Source: Siphonodentalium dalli | Taxonomy: Eukaryota > Mollusca > Scaphopoda > Gadilida > Siphonodentaliidae | Direction of reading: 5' to 3' | NCBI GenBank assembly: GCA_032622095.1 | Contig: CP136063.1 | Span: forward strand, 182,445,956-182,509,955 | DNA length: 64,000 nt | In this document: positions 9,853-19,700 of the stretch, piece by piece | How positions within the stretch are numbered: position 1 is the stretch's first letter | Layout: the number at the start of each line of letters is the position of its first letter | The notes under the pieces: model-generated | Seen by the model: only the letters and a program-made list of their open reading frames with translations | What the model was told of the DNA's origin: nothing | Databases searched by the model: none | Made by a program: the position numbers and the translations under genes

Positions 9853-9970
9853 GCACGAAATGTATCTTTCTTGGAAGAATTTAATATTTTACACATTTGT
9901 GAATTCGAAACATTATGCAATTCATGACAATTACAACATTTTCTTACATAAGCAAAACATTGTCCTTGTG
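9853..9970 (-). pseudogene. Gag zinc-knuckle C-terminus, separated from the rest of gag
   Basis: Reading the minus strand from 9970 gives RPQGQCFAYVRKCCNCHELH, then NVSNSQMCK: a CxxCx4H..C knuckle with the 'P..G..C..C' lead seen in Ty3 gag proteins. The other half of gag (CKLCSNSHRC) is at about 12,680 on the far side of the inserted foldback-like element. The two halves fit together only if 9979-12674 is removed. Confidence 0.7.
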
Positions 9971-9989
9971 GACGCGAAGGTTACATAGC

Positions 9990-10228
9990 GATTCTCCGAA
10001 GACCCATAACTCCGAAGTTCCGATTCTCCGAAGGTCCGATTCTCCGACGCCCCGATACTCAGAAAGCCCATAACTCCGAAGTCCCGATTCTCCGAAATCC
10101 CATAACTCCGAAGACCCATAACTCCGAAAGCCCATAACTCCGAAGGCCTATAACTCCGAACGCCCATAACTCCGAAGGTCTATAACTCCGAAGGGCCGAT
10201 TCTCAGAAGGTCCGATTCTCCGAAGATC
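9990..10228. repeat. Left minisatellite terminus (TCCGAAG units)
   Basis: About 15 units of 15 bases, mixing CCCATAACTCCGAAG and CCGATTCTCCGAAGG types. It is the inverted partner of 12395-12666. Protein-like frames here (SYGSSE, FGVMG) are translations of the repeat. Confidence 0.85.
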
Positions 10229-10376
10229 ATGTTTTATCGCTTATTAAATAGTGTACAGTCCAGTGGCGGAGTCAATGACTTTTGGAGGTAAAATGGTGGT
10301 CTAATACCGTTTGGAATTTCACAATTCTTAGAGTGTATTGATAAGTATGGAATGCGCGTATGGTTATATTTTGTAT

Positions 10377-11622
10377 TAGTGATGCGGACCGGACCGGACC
10401 ACCTTGGGTGGTCCGGTCCACTGCCAAGGCGGTCCAGTCCGGTCCGGTCCATTCCGGTCCGGTACACATGCCTGGACCGGTCCAAAACGGTCCGGTCCAC
10501 CTATAATAGGCTATATGTTAATGAATTCTCTGTTTTCTCAAAGTGTTACTCTGTATAGTACAACCTATAAGGTTACTGAGTTCAGTGCATTGCAATGAGT
10601 CCATATTGTATGCATCATTGTCTGTCTATGGTGGGATATAATGGGAACGATGCACGATAATAGTATTTCTAGTAATGCGAACATGCACTAATTAAATGTA
10701 TTGGACAGATATATAGCTAGGGTCAGAATGTGTTATAACCAATCTAACATGGCACTCAACTATTCGTATGTATGATTCGTATCATACTTATTTTCATTAA
10801 ATTGAAATTTAAACGAAATAACTATACTATTATTATCTATTGTCTTCTCTGTATTATTGTTATAATTTTTTTTGTGGTAAAACATACTCTCCTAGATGGG
10901 GAGGAAATAAAGATATATATACATAAGTACAACTACTATTGGATTAATGTGACTGTCTTGTATATGTACTATGTAATGTGGTTTGCATGTTTCTTCGATA
11001 ATTATAACTGTGAAAAACAATAGAATACTCGATTCGATATCCATCCAAATTGATTAGTTGATGCCATGTTACACTGTTTATGACAAATAGTTCCATACTC
11101 ATTCAGTTGCATTTTGTCGCATTGATATGGTGCTACAAAGTGTTGGCCAATGTAGGATAGTAGTTATTAAAAACAATTTAGAACGAAACAAGCAATTTTT
11201 ATATTTTGAAAATGTTTTCAGAATGCTTAACATTTTGCGACATCAATTTCATCAAAGCAGGCGGCCGGTACTCGGCGACATCAAAGTAGGCGGCCGCCTA
11301 CACTGGCACTTTTATAAGGAAAGTGACATGTACAAAGTACATCCATACATTGTTTGCGTGGCATCAAACTCAAACGTTTAATAGATATTAACCACTTGAA
11401 TGCGTCAATACATCGTTGCTAATTGATATGACGGCAAATACCAAATAATATTCGCGATAGTTTATTATAACTGAAGTAAAATAGTGGACCGGACCGGAGA
11501 GTACCAGACTGGCGGCAAAAAGTGGTCCGGTCCGGTCCAGTGACACCCGGTCCGGACTGGACCGCGGTCCACCCCTGGACCGCGGACCGGACCGGTCCAA
11601 AGCGGTCCGGTCCGCATCACTA
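10377..11622. mobile_element. Non-autonomous hAT-like element with GGTCC-rich ends
   Basis: Terminal inverted repeats TAGTGATGCGGACCGGACC and GGTCCGGTCCGCATCACTA lie at the ends, and the flanks are a perfect 8-bp direct repeat TTTTGTAT (10369-10376 and 11623-11630). Eight-base duplications and TAGTGATGC-type ends are typical of hAT transposons. Just inside each end is a block of GGTCC/GGACC motifs (10384-10500 and 11484-11612), arranged as inverted partners. The 1-kb interior is AT-rich without a transposase; an 83-codon frame at 10772-11023 is composition-driven. A CGGCCGG..GGCGGCCGCC pair lies at 11261-11298. Confidence 0.85.
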
Positions 11623-11656
11623 TTTTGTATGGAACATGTACATGTAGATAATATAT

Positions 11657-11830
11657 CCCCCCTGGAATCCGGAATCCAGCTTCAATTTTACCATGGAATC
11701 CGGCGTCCAGCTTCAAATTGACACTGGAATCCGGCTTCCAGTTTCAAATTAACCCTGGAATCCGGCGTCCAGCTTCAAATTGACGTCTGGAATCCGGCGT
11801 ACGGGTCCAAAATGGGTGGAATCCGGCGTA
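11657..11830. repeat. Minisatellite, TGGAATCCGGCGTCCAGC units
   Basis: About five copies of a roughly 33-36-base unit (CTGGAATCCGGCGTCCAG, then CTTCAAATTGACA). The last copies decay to TGGAATCCGGCGTACG. Lies just outside the hAT-like element, within the foldback-like element. Confidence 0.8.
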
Positions 11831-12152
11831 CGAAAAGGGGGGAAGGGGCCCTCATATATTGGAAACGTTAACTATGTATTATAATAATGTGATATCTACA
11901 CCATCAGTAGTGTGCGACAAGCCTTAATTTTCCACAACATGCTTAAATTTATGTAAGAAATACAATTATTTTGCCACAATGTACGTCTTAATACAATTAA
12001 TATGATTAAACTGTGCACATCCGACTGCATTGGGGTGATTTGATGCAATCAAGTTCATTTTATATATGAAAATGTTCTTCCCCGTTCACCCCTGTACATT
12101 TTACTCTGGCATCTCATGTGCCAACGTAACGTTATAGTATCTGGTGTATAGT

Positions 12153-12349
12153 CAGTGGCGGGCCAGGATTCCCATTAAGGTGGGGGGCAGTAGGAAAAGT
12201 TCGAATATTTTTATGCCCCATGAACGATTTCCGGGCGTTTACATGACATTGGACATGTTTTGGTAGGGGCCCATATTGTCTGAAATAGCAATTAAGTAGA
12301 GGTTTAATGGGGGCAGTAGGAATTTTGGGACCCCTTGGCTTCGCCACTG
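12153..12349. mobile_element. Miniature element with CAGTGGCG ends
   Basis: The stretch starts CAGTGGCGGGCCAGG and ends CCTTGGCTTCGCCACTG, with inner GGGGCAGTAGGAA repeated at both ends. CAGTGGCG ends are typical of hAT-type miniature elements. No matching 8-bp flanks were found, because the right end merges into the inner inverted block of the surrounding foldback-like element, so the outer limits are uncertain. Confidence 0.5.
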
Positions 12350-12394
12350 GACTGTACACTATTTAGTAAACGATAATACCCCGATAAAACAAAA

Positions 12395-12666
12395 TCTTCG
12401 GAGAATCGGATCTTCGGAGTTATGGGCCGTCGGAAAATCGGGCCTTCGGAGTTATAGGTCTTCGGAGAATCGGCCCTTCGGAGTTATAGGTCTTCGGAGT
12501 TATAGGTCTTCGGAGAATCGGCCCTTCGGAGTTATGGGCTTTCGGAGAATCGGATCTTCGGAGTTATGGGCCGTCGGAGAATCGGGTCTTCGGAGTTGTG
12601 GACCGTCGGAGAATCGGGTCTTCGGAGTTGTGGGCCTTCGTAGTAATAGGTCTTCGGAGAATCGGT
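12395..12666. repeat. Right minisatellite terminus (CTTCGGA units)
   Basis: About 17 units of 15 bases, CTTCGGAGTTATAGG and CTTCGGAGAATCGGC types, reverse-complementary in kind to 9990-10228. It ends AGAATCGGTCTGACAAC at the junction with gag. Confidence 0.85.
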
Positions 12667-12682
12667 CTGACAACGATGCGAA

Positions 12683-13310
12683 TTTGAACACAATTTGCAT
12701 ACTCTGGATGGGTCATAATTCATTTTCTTCTTTGGAAACTTCGGTCTTACATACAAAGAGACATCAGAATCTTCTTGTGAATGTGACGAACTTGGATTGT
12801 CAAATACAAGTAGCTGTTTGTATGCTTTTTCATTCGCTTTACAAATTGTCATGAGTTTGTCGTTGATACCAAAAACGATTTTTATCTCGGAGCATTACAT
12901 CTTCTGTATCTTCATAGTTATATGTTCTTGCTAATAATCTGAGTTCAGCAAAGTATGTGTCGTAATTTTCCCCATCTTTTTTCAGTCGATTACGAAAGAT
13001 GTAACTTTCATTTTTTGTTGGCACAAAGTATTCTTCAAATTTGTCCTTCACCGTTTTGCACTTAAATTCATCCCTAGCTTTTGTAAATTTGAAAGAATTT
13101 AAAATTTTAACCGCTCGTTTTCCAGCTATCGTTAGCAATGTAGCCACTTTCCGTTTTTCATTCATTTCCTCCCCTTTGCTTTCAGAAATAGTTCAAATTG
13201 ATAAGTGAAGGTTTTTCAGTTCTTTTCTATGTCTTCATTTAAGTTATTATTTCCCAGAGGTCTTCGGGAACTCATACCTGTTTTTTTTTGGTATTCTTGA
13301 ACTTTCCTTT
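12683..13310 (-). pseudogene. Ty3 gag, N-terminal and central part
   Basis: The main frame (13165-12839) reads NEKRKVATLLTIAGKRA, TVKDKFEEYFVPTKNE, FRNRLKKDGENYDTYFAELR and EDTEDVMLRDKN. This matches the invertebrate Ty3 gag signature 'VATLL...G', 'F..YC.P..N...ER..F..R.Q..GE..D.Y...LR.LA..C', '..LRDR'. A shifted frame upstream starts near 13,285 with MSSRRPLGNNN and carries YQFELFLKAKG, but has a TGA where Trp is expected and a frame change just before NEKRK. The C-terminal part (12852-12700) continues KANEKAYKQLL and ends CKLCSNSHRC, the first half of the knuckle region, at the edge of the foldback-like insertion. Confidence 0.75.
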
Positions 13311-13536
13311 AGGTGTATTTAAACAGTTTCCTTAGAATTACAGTGCCTTCAGATATTCACCAAACATTTTTCGCCACGTTCTTCGGCTTCGGTTGCCATG
13401 TTGTTTTTCAGCATTTGTTCTGACAAGTTGTTTTTCAGATGAAAATTTCGACTACTCATGGAAAGTCGGGGTCATTTGCTTCTCTTCATATGTTGACAAT
13501 CATGCCAATCGTTGTTTGGTCTACACCGTACTGCTA

Positions 13537-13632
13537 TGTAATTCTTTGGGTCTATTGGCAAGAGACCATTCAGACAACGACTTGACTCCACAATCGATTA
13601 ATTAGAAGAGAGTACCCGGATGTTCAATTTCC
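13537..13632 (-). repeat. Partial 5' LTR of the Ty3 element
   Basis: Matches 4458-4553 of the 3' LTR, starting TGTAATTCTTTGGGT on the plus strand. About 64 bases at its outer end are missing and the homology stops about 45 bases before LINE-like coding sequence. The primer-binding site should lie just inside (below 13537), but no clear tRNA match was recognised. Confidence 0.75.
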
Positions 13633-13674
13633 TCACAATATCACATATAGTAAGATAACTATCCATGATTTGTT

Positions 13675-14165
13675 GTGAACATGTATTGCTACTGCTCTAT
13701 AGTCAGACATGTTATGGAATATGCTGACACAGTATGTGATCCCTACCGACAGGATATCAACAAATTAGAACGGATACAGAGAAGAGGAGCTCGCTTCATA
13801 AAAAACAACTACAGAAGTCGAAAAAAAGGAGACATGACAAACATACTGAAAGATCTCCAACTAACACCACTGGAGAAGAGAAGAACGATTGATAGACTGG
13901 CCCTTATGAATAAGATGGTGGGTGCGATGGTCCCGGCTATTTCCCCTAAACTATATTTTATACCATGCATAAAGCGTATACGGAAGAAAAGCCAGCACCT
14001 TAAAGACTACGTTACGAGTCAACTACCACGACACCTCATCCGTAACCATAAAAAGTGCTATATTACACTGTCACGTAACACAAACCAATTCGCAAACTCA
14101 TTCTTTGTCCGAACCATATGTGACTACAAGTTGGAGGAATCAACAATTGATAGGATCGAGCCAGA
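13675..14165 (+). pseudogene. LINE reverse transcriptase C-terminus (5'-truncated)
   Basis: Reads SIVRHVMEYADTVCDPYRQD, INKLERIQRRGARFIKNNYR, KDLQLTPLEKRRTIDRLALM, then TNQFANSFFVRTICDYKLEE. This is the conserved tail of CR1/jockey-type LINE proteins ('LVRP..EYAS.VWDPY...I.KLE..QRRAARF', 'L..L..R.....L...YKI', 'Y..SFFPRTI.DWN.L'). No catalytic domain remains because the 5' end is cut off near the Ty3 LTR. The frame stays open for 490 bases, so it is a fairly young copy, then runs into the element at 14166. Its last residues are found at 15826. Confidence 0.8.
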
Positions 14166-15825
14166 GTCGTTATGTGGTGAGATAATCTGGATTCAGATTA
14201 CAGATTGCTCCACGTACGACGTGGTTCGGTAAACGAACAGACCAAAATTAGTAAACGAACAGACCGTAATCATAATCTCGTGGTAATCCAGATTCGGATT
14301 CGGATTCTGATTACGGACTCAAATGTTCGTAATGTAAACAAACCGAGATTTAGCCACCGTTCGTTATTATAATGTTTCTTCTTATTCAAGAAATAGTAGG
14401 ATTATATGATATCGATGGATTATCAGATACACGTATGTACTATCTAGTCTTATAGCAATTTCATGTTTAAAATATTTGGTTTCGTTAAATGCAGTCGTTT
14501 TGCACAATAGTCTCTGTATAGTGCACAAACACAGGCATTTTTTGGCCAACGTGCTGTACAATAGTTGGAAAATAAAGCTTTGCTCATGAAGCTAATGTTG
14601 TGGTCTTGCGATCGCAGGTGAACTGCATCTCCCAATCGCACAAACACAAATGTGAAGCTTATTCTAGGATCTCAGGACTATATAGTGGAAATGTCAGTCA
14701 ATTTATTGATTAAGTACCCACACGTACAAGTTCTAGGGACGTGGCTAGAGGTTTCCTCAAATTTCCGGCCAACTGCACCCCCCCCCATTGAACCAAACAT
14801 CAATCTCACAGGTTCGCAGAATTCCATTTGGCCCCCTTGGAAATATCCAACCTGACACACACTAAGATTGGAAAATTACCAACTTTACTGATTGACAAAA
14901 TCAAACAATGAGAACAACCTATATATATGGTGTCAAATTAATGTCCAACTTATGTTGTGTCATGCATGCATTTTCCAACTGCTGGAAATGTACTAAAGTT
15001 TAGTTTAAACATATTTATTTCAAATATTTGTCAAATTTAGATAACACATGATATATAACACATACATTTGTTTATATATACAATGGATTTGGAGGACAAG
15101 TGCTGACTCACTAAGGGTACCTAATCTCCTATATGTTATTACACTGAAAAAATATATAATTAGTAATGGCAAAGCAACATGACTACCAAAACAAGTTGAA
15201 TATATATACAGATCACCGGTCACCCTCTCTCCCGAGTTAGTCATAAGTTTGTATATGTATTTATTTAAAATCGGGTTTGTTTGTTGCGTTTGCTGGCTTG
15301 TACTTATCATTATTTGGAACAGTTAGTCAAAAGAATCCTGATTATCCTCACGTATGAATGACTGCACAGCTAAGAAAATTGTACCAAAGTTGGGGGGGGG
15401 GGTCGAGACACCCCAACCAACCCCTGTCGCCACGTACCCGTACAACTGACAAGTTTCGTGTGTTCTTCACAACATCTTCGGAATTTGATTCAGGAGACCT
15501 AGAGCTGTTAGAAAAGCTTGCCCTCACCAATAAACACACTTTAACTTGAAAAAAAGATGTGATTAAGTCGGATTGGCAGCTAATTATGTGCCGTGTATAT
15601 ACACATAGAAGAAAAGCATGACTTTCACAACAAACATGAACTTTATAAATATAAGATACAAATGATACTTTTGTCAAATACATGAGCCATGTTTGACGCT
15701 GGGAGAACATTACACATTGTATCGGAGACCACGTGGATTTCAAAATCTGACCTAGAATCGGGAATTAGCCCCGCCCCCGTAATCGGATTCGGATTCGGAA
15801 TCCAGATTCCCCACCAAATAACGAC
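14166..15825. mobile_element. 1.66-kb DNA element splitting the LINE
   Basis: The left end GTCGTTATGTGGTGAGATAA and the right end (read inward) GTCGTTATTTGGTGGGGAAT are inverted partners and continue into TCTGGATTC on both sides. The LINE protein breaks at its left edge and resumes at its right edge (SVDSFKSALKEI), which confirms an insertion. Subterminal GGATTCGGATTCGG motifs occur at 14295-14310 and 15784-15799. The sequence AGTAAACGAACAGACC is repeated near 14230 and 14250. The interior lacks a transposase; a 131-codon minus frame at 15348-15743 and an overlapping plus frame share a G10 run near 15395 and have no recognised domain. No clear target duplication was found, so the superfamily is unknown. 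Confidence 0.7.
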
Positions 15826-15891
15826 TCAGTGGATTCCTTCAAGAGCGCACTCAAGGAAATAACCAAGACCTCTCTCCCGCTGCATATATGA
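15826..15891 (+). pseudogene. LINE ORF, last 21 codons after the insertion
   Basis: Reads SVDSFKSALKEITKTSLPLH then I and a stop at 15889-15891. 'SVDSFKSALK' is the normal last motif of LINE reverse transcriptase proteins and completes the frame lost at 14165. Confidence 0.75.
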
Positions 15892-15951
15892 CAGTATTGG
15901 ATTCTCCAGCGTGACGAAACATATACAGATGTTCGCTAGTCTTAATGTTAT

Positions 15952-16045
15952 TTAACCCTCTAATTGCAAAATGGATTCTCCCATCCATTTGTAAAAGTGT
16001 ACATTGGAATGGTCTATCATTCTTCTAGATGTGTGTTTAGGAACT
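15952..16045. mobile_element. End fragment of the TTAA / ACTCATTGACGAGT family
   Basis: Starts TTAACCCTCTAATTG and contains ACATTGGAATGGTCTATC, the reverse complement of the right end of the copies at 38.6-38.8 and 59.9-60.2 kb. Lies just after the LINE tail. Confidence 0.55.
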
Positions 16046-16189
16046 ATAAGACAGACGAAAATATAATAAAAGTGCACAAAGATTCATAATAATTGGTGGG
16101 AAATCTTCAGATGATAAGTCCAACAAACGAAAACATACTTATTTTCTGAATATTTCCTATGGGAACTACTCGTTGTAATGCAGAACGGG

Positions 16190-16345
16190 TGGATGCACTC
16201 AGTTTGGTGTGATCACGTGCTTTGTATATGTGCTGGAACAAATTCCCATTACTGATCGAATTAATCATTCGTTCGGAATGGCACATTGAAATGCCCCTCA
16301 AATCAGATGAAGATTGAAAATCGGAACCGATTTTCGCTAACGTCG
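16190..16345 (+). repeat. Left part of a dispersed repeat (copies at 31.7 and 49.7 kb)
   Basis: GAATGGCACATTGAAATGCC, then CCTCAAATCAGATGAAG, aligns with GAATGGCACATTGAGATGTC at 49778 and its neighbour at 31829. The match extends left to about 16190. In the other copies this part is followed about 60-80 bases later by a CCTCGTCTAGCCCAGA segment, which here has become the satellite array. Confidence 0.6.
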
Positions 16346-16348
16346 AGA

Positions 16349-16690
16349 TTAAAACGGAAGCTGAGGATGAATATGGTGATTATGATGATGATTATGATGA
16401 TGATTATGATGATTATGATGATTACGATGATGGTTATGATGATGGCGACGATTATGATGAAGATTATGATGATGATGATTATGATGATTATGGTGATGAT
16501 GATAGTGATTATGATGATGATGTTGATGATGAAGGATGATAATAATAATGATGATAATGATGATGATTATTATTCTGATAATGGTTATGCTGCTACTGAT
16601 TATGATTGTGATGATGGTGATGATTAATATGATGAGGATGATCATGTGATGATGATGGTGACGATTATGTCGATGGCGATGATGAATATC
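16349..16690. repeat. GAT/TGA trinucleotide microsatellite
   Basis: Imperfect run of GATGAT, TTATGATGA and AATAATGATGA for about 340 bases. The Met/Asp-rich plus frame and His-rich minus frame through it are repeat translations. Confidence 0.9.
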
Positions 16691-16794
16691 GTACTAGATT
16701 TATAGCCATAGTTTGAATAATACATGTATACATGTTTCGTACTGGGTTTCACGTTAACCCAGGCTTGTATAAGGCAATTCAATTCCAACAAACC

Positions 16795-19700
16795 ACCGCC
16801 TCGTCTAGCCCAGATTGCGATGTTATTCACGACCTCCTGGCCTGGCCCATATGGTTATTCACGACCTCCCCGTCTAGCCCAGATTGCGATGTTATTCACG
16901 ACCTCCTGGCCTGGCCCATATGGTTATTCACGACCTCCCCGTCTAGCCCAGATTGCGATGTTAATCACGACCTCCTCGCCTAGCCCAGATTGTGATATTA
17001 TTTATACGACCTCCTCGTCTATAGCCCGAATTGCGATATTACTCCCGACCTCATCGTCGAACCCAGATTGTGATGATATTCACGCCCTCCTCGCCTAGCC
17101 CAGATTGTGATGTTATTCACGACCTCATCGCCTGGCCCATATTGTGATGTTATTCCCGACCTGCTCTCCTAGCCCAGATTGCGATTTTATTGACACGACC
17201 TCCTCGTCGAGCCCAGATTACGTTATTGTCGAACTCTCCTAGCACAGATTTCTGATGTTATTCACGACCTCCTCGCCTAGCCCAAAATGTGATGTTATTC
17301 ACGACCTCCTCGTCGAGCACAGATTGTGATGTTATTCCCGACCTCCTCGTCTAACCCAGATTGTGATGTTATTTATACGACCTCCTCGTCTAACCCAGAT
17401 TGCGATGTTATATATACGACCTCCTCGTCTAACCCAGATTGCGGATGTTATTTAAACGACCTCCTCTTCCCAGATTGTGATACTATTCACGACCTCCTCG
17501 CCTAGCCCATATTGTGATGTTATATATACGACCTCCTCGTCAAGCCAAGATAGCGATGTTATTCACGACCTCCTCGTCTAACCCAGATTGCGATGTTATT
17601 CATGACCTCCTCGCCTAGCCCATATTGTGATGTTATATATACGACCTCCTCGTCAAGCCCAGATTGTGATGTTATTCACGACCTCCTCGTCTAACCCAGA
17701 TTGCGATGTTATATATACGACCTCCTCGTCTAACCCAGATTGCGATGTTATTCATAACCTCCTCGTCTAACCCAGATTGCGATGTTAGTCACATCCTCCT
17801 CCTCTAACCCAGATTGCGATGTTATATATACGACCTCCTCTTCCCATATTGCGATGTTATATATACGACCTCCTCGTCTAACCCAGATTGTGATGTTATT
17901 TATACGACCTCCTCGTCTAACCCAGATTGTGATGTTATTTATACGACCTCCTCGTCTAACCCAGATTGTGATGTTATTTATACGACCTCATCGCCTAGCC
18001 CAGATTGCGGATGTTATTTAAACGACCACCTCTTCCCAGATTGTGATACTATTCACGACCTCCTCGTCTAACCAAGATTGCGATGTTATAGATACGACCT
18101 CCTCGTCTAACCCAGATTGCGATGTTATTCGTGACCTCCTCGTCTAACCCAGATTGTGATGTTATTCACGACCTCCTCGCCTAACCCAGATTGCGATGTT
18201 AGTCACATCCTCCTCCTCTAACCCAGATTGCGATGTTATTCGTGACCTCCTAGTCTAACCCAGATTGTGATGTTATTCACGACCTCCTCGCCTAACCCAG
18301 ATAGCGATGTTATTCACGACCTCCTCGTCTAACCCAGATTGCGATGTTATTCATGACCTCCTCGCCTAGCCCAGATTGCGATGTTATTCACGACGTCCTC
18401 GTCTAACCCAGATTGCGATGTTATTCACGACCTCCTCGTCTAACCCAGATTGCGATGTTAGTCACATCCTCCTCGTCTAACCCAGATTGCGATGTTATAT
18501 ATACGACCTCATCGTCTAACCCAGATTGCGATGTTATTCACAACCTCCTCGTCTAACCCAGATTGCGATGTTAGTCACATCCTCCTCCTCTAACCCAGAT
18601 TGCGATGTTATTCACGACCTCCTCGTCTAACCCAGATTGCGATGTTATTCACGACCTCCTCGTCTAACCCAGATTGCGATGTTATTCATGACCTCCTCGC
18701 CTAACCCAGATTGTGATGTTATATATACGACCTCCTCGTCTAACCCAGATTGCGATGTTATTCACAACCTCCTCGTCTAACCCAGATTGCGATGTTAGTC
18801 ACATCCTCCTCCTCTAACCCAGATTCGATGTTATATATACGACCTCCTCGTCTAACCCAGATTGCGATGTTATATATACGACCTCCTCGTCTAACCCAGA
18901 TTGCGATTTTAGTCACGACCTCCTCGTCTAACCCAGATTGTGATGTTATATATACGACCTCCTCGTCTAACCCAGATTGCGATGTTATATATACGACCTC
19001 CTCGTCTAACCCAGATTGTGATGTTATTCACAACCTCCTCCTCTAACCCAGATTGCGATGTTATATATACGACCTCCTCTTCCCATATTGCGATGTTATA
19101 TATACGACATCCTCGTCTAACCCAGATTGCGATGTTATTCACAACCTCCTCGTCTAACCCAGATTGCGATGTTATTCACAACCCCCTCGTCTAACCCAGA
19201 TTGTGATGTTATTTATACGACCTCCTCGTCTAACCCAGATTGCGATGTAATTTAAACGACCTCCTCTTCCCAGATTGTGATACTATTCACGACCTCCTCG
19301 TCTAACACAGATTGCGATGTTAGTCACATCCTCCTCCTCTAACCCAGATTGCGATGTTATATATACGACCTCCTCGTCTAACCCAGATTGCGATGTTATA
19401 GATACGACCTCCTCGTCTAACCCAGATTGCGATGTTAGTCACATCCTCCTCCTCTAACTCAGATTGTGATATTATTCACGACCTCCTCGTCGAGCCCAGA
19501 TTGCGATGTTATTCACGACCCCCTCGTCTAACCCAGATTACGATGTTATTTATACGACCTCCTCGTCTAACCCAGATTGCGATGTTATTTATACGACCTC
19601 CTCGTCTAACCCAGATTGCGATGTTATTCATGACCTCCTCGTCGAGCACAGATTGTGATGTTATTCTCGACCTCCTCGTCTAGCACAGATTGTGATGTTA

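Larger units (their letters stand above)
9979..12674. mobile_element. Foldback-like element with minisatellite inverted termini
   Basis: The ends are GGTTACATAGCGATTCTCCG on the left and, reading inward from the right, GTTGTCAGACCGATTCTCCG. They lead into tandem arrays of CCCATAACTCCGAAG and CGATTCTCCGAAGG units (about 9990-10228, and 12395-12666 in opposite orientation). The arrays are followed by an inverted inner block, AAATAGTGTACAGTCCAGTG (10246-10265; reverse complement at 12345-12364). Flanks GACGCGAA (9971-9978) and GATGCGAA (12675-12682) match at 7 of 8 bases and look like an 8-bp target duplication. Long inverted termini made of tandem repeats are the definition of foldback-type elements. 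No transposase frame is visible. It interrupts gag and in turn contains the hAT-like element. Confidence 0.7.
4458..13632 (-). mobile_element. Ty3-type LTR retrotransposon, decayed and interrupted
   Basis: Read on the minus strand, the order is partial 5' LTR (13632-13537), gag (about 13310-12683 and 9970-9853), protease (9761-9300), reverse transcriptase (9300-8380), RNase H (8380-5880), integrase (7476-4911), polypurine tract and 3' LTR (4617-4458). Integrase after RNase H is the Ty3 order. The RT, integrase H2C2 finger and integrase tail resemble the 'K02A2.6-like' Ty3 elements common in invertebrates. The element is dead: stops and frameshifts in every domain, catalytic residues lost, one 1.5-kb internal duplication, one 2.7-kb foldback-like insertion in gag, and a shorter insertion in RNase H. 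Its 5' LTR is cut off at the junction with a LINE fragment. Confidence 0.85.

Noticed and set aside
9931-10167. Glycine/serine-rich minus frames (SYGSSE)
   Set aside because: Translations of the 15-bp TCCGAAG minisatellite terminus.
10772-11023. 83-codon hydrophobic ORF inside the hAT-like element
   Set aside because: Ile/Tyr/Lys-rich composition follows from AT-rich DNA and no transposase motif is present.
13501-13536. Primer-binding site of the Ty3 element
   Set aside because: The minus-strand sequence next to the 5' LTR does not match a tRNA 3' end that I can recognise with confidence.
15358-15549. Host exon reading SSEFDSGDLELLEKLALTNK
   Set aside because: It looks protein-like but lies inside the 1.66-kb element that splits a LINE, overlaps an equally open minus frame and contains a G10 run.
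16286-16645. Met/Asp-rich plus frame and His/Ile-rich minus frame
   Set aside because: Both are forced by the GAT microsatellite; no non-repeat coding sequence is attached.
16724-19683. Plus-strand frames with RPPRLTQIAM and TTSSSNPDCDV repeats, as a possible repetitive secreted protein
   Set aside because: They are translations of the 37/39-bp satellite. The 37-base unit shifts frame at each repeat, and no start, signal peptide or splice structure is consistent across it.
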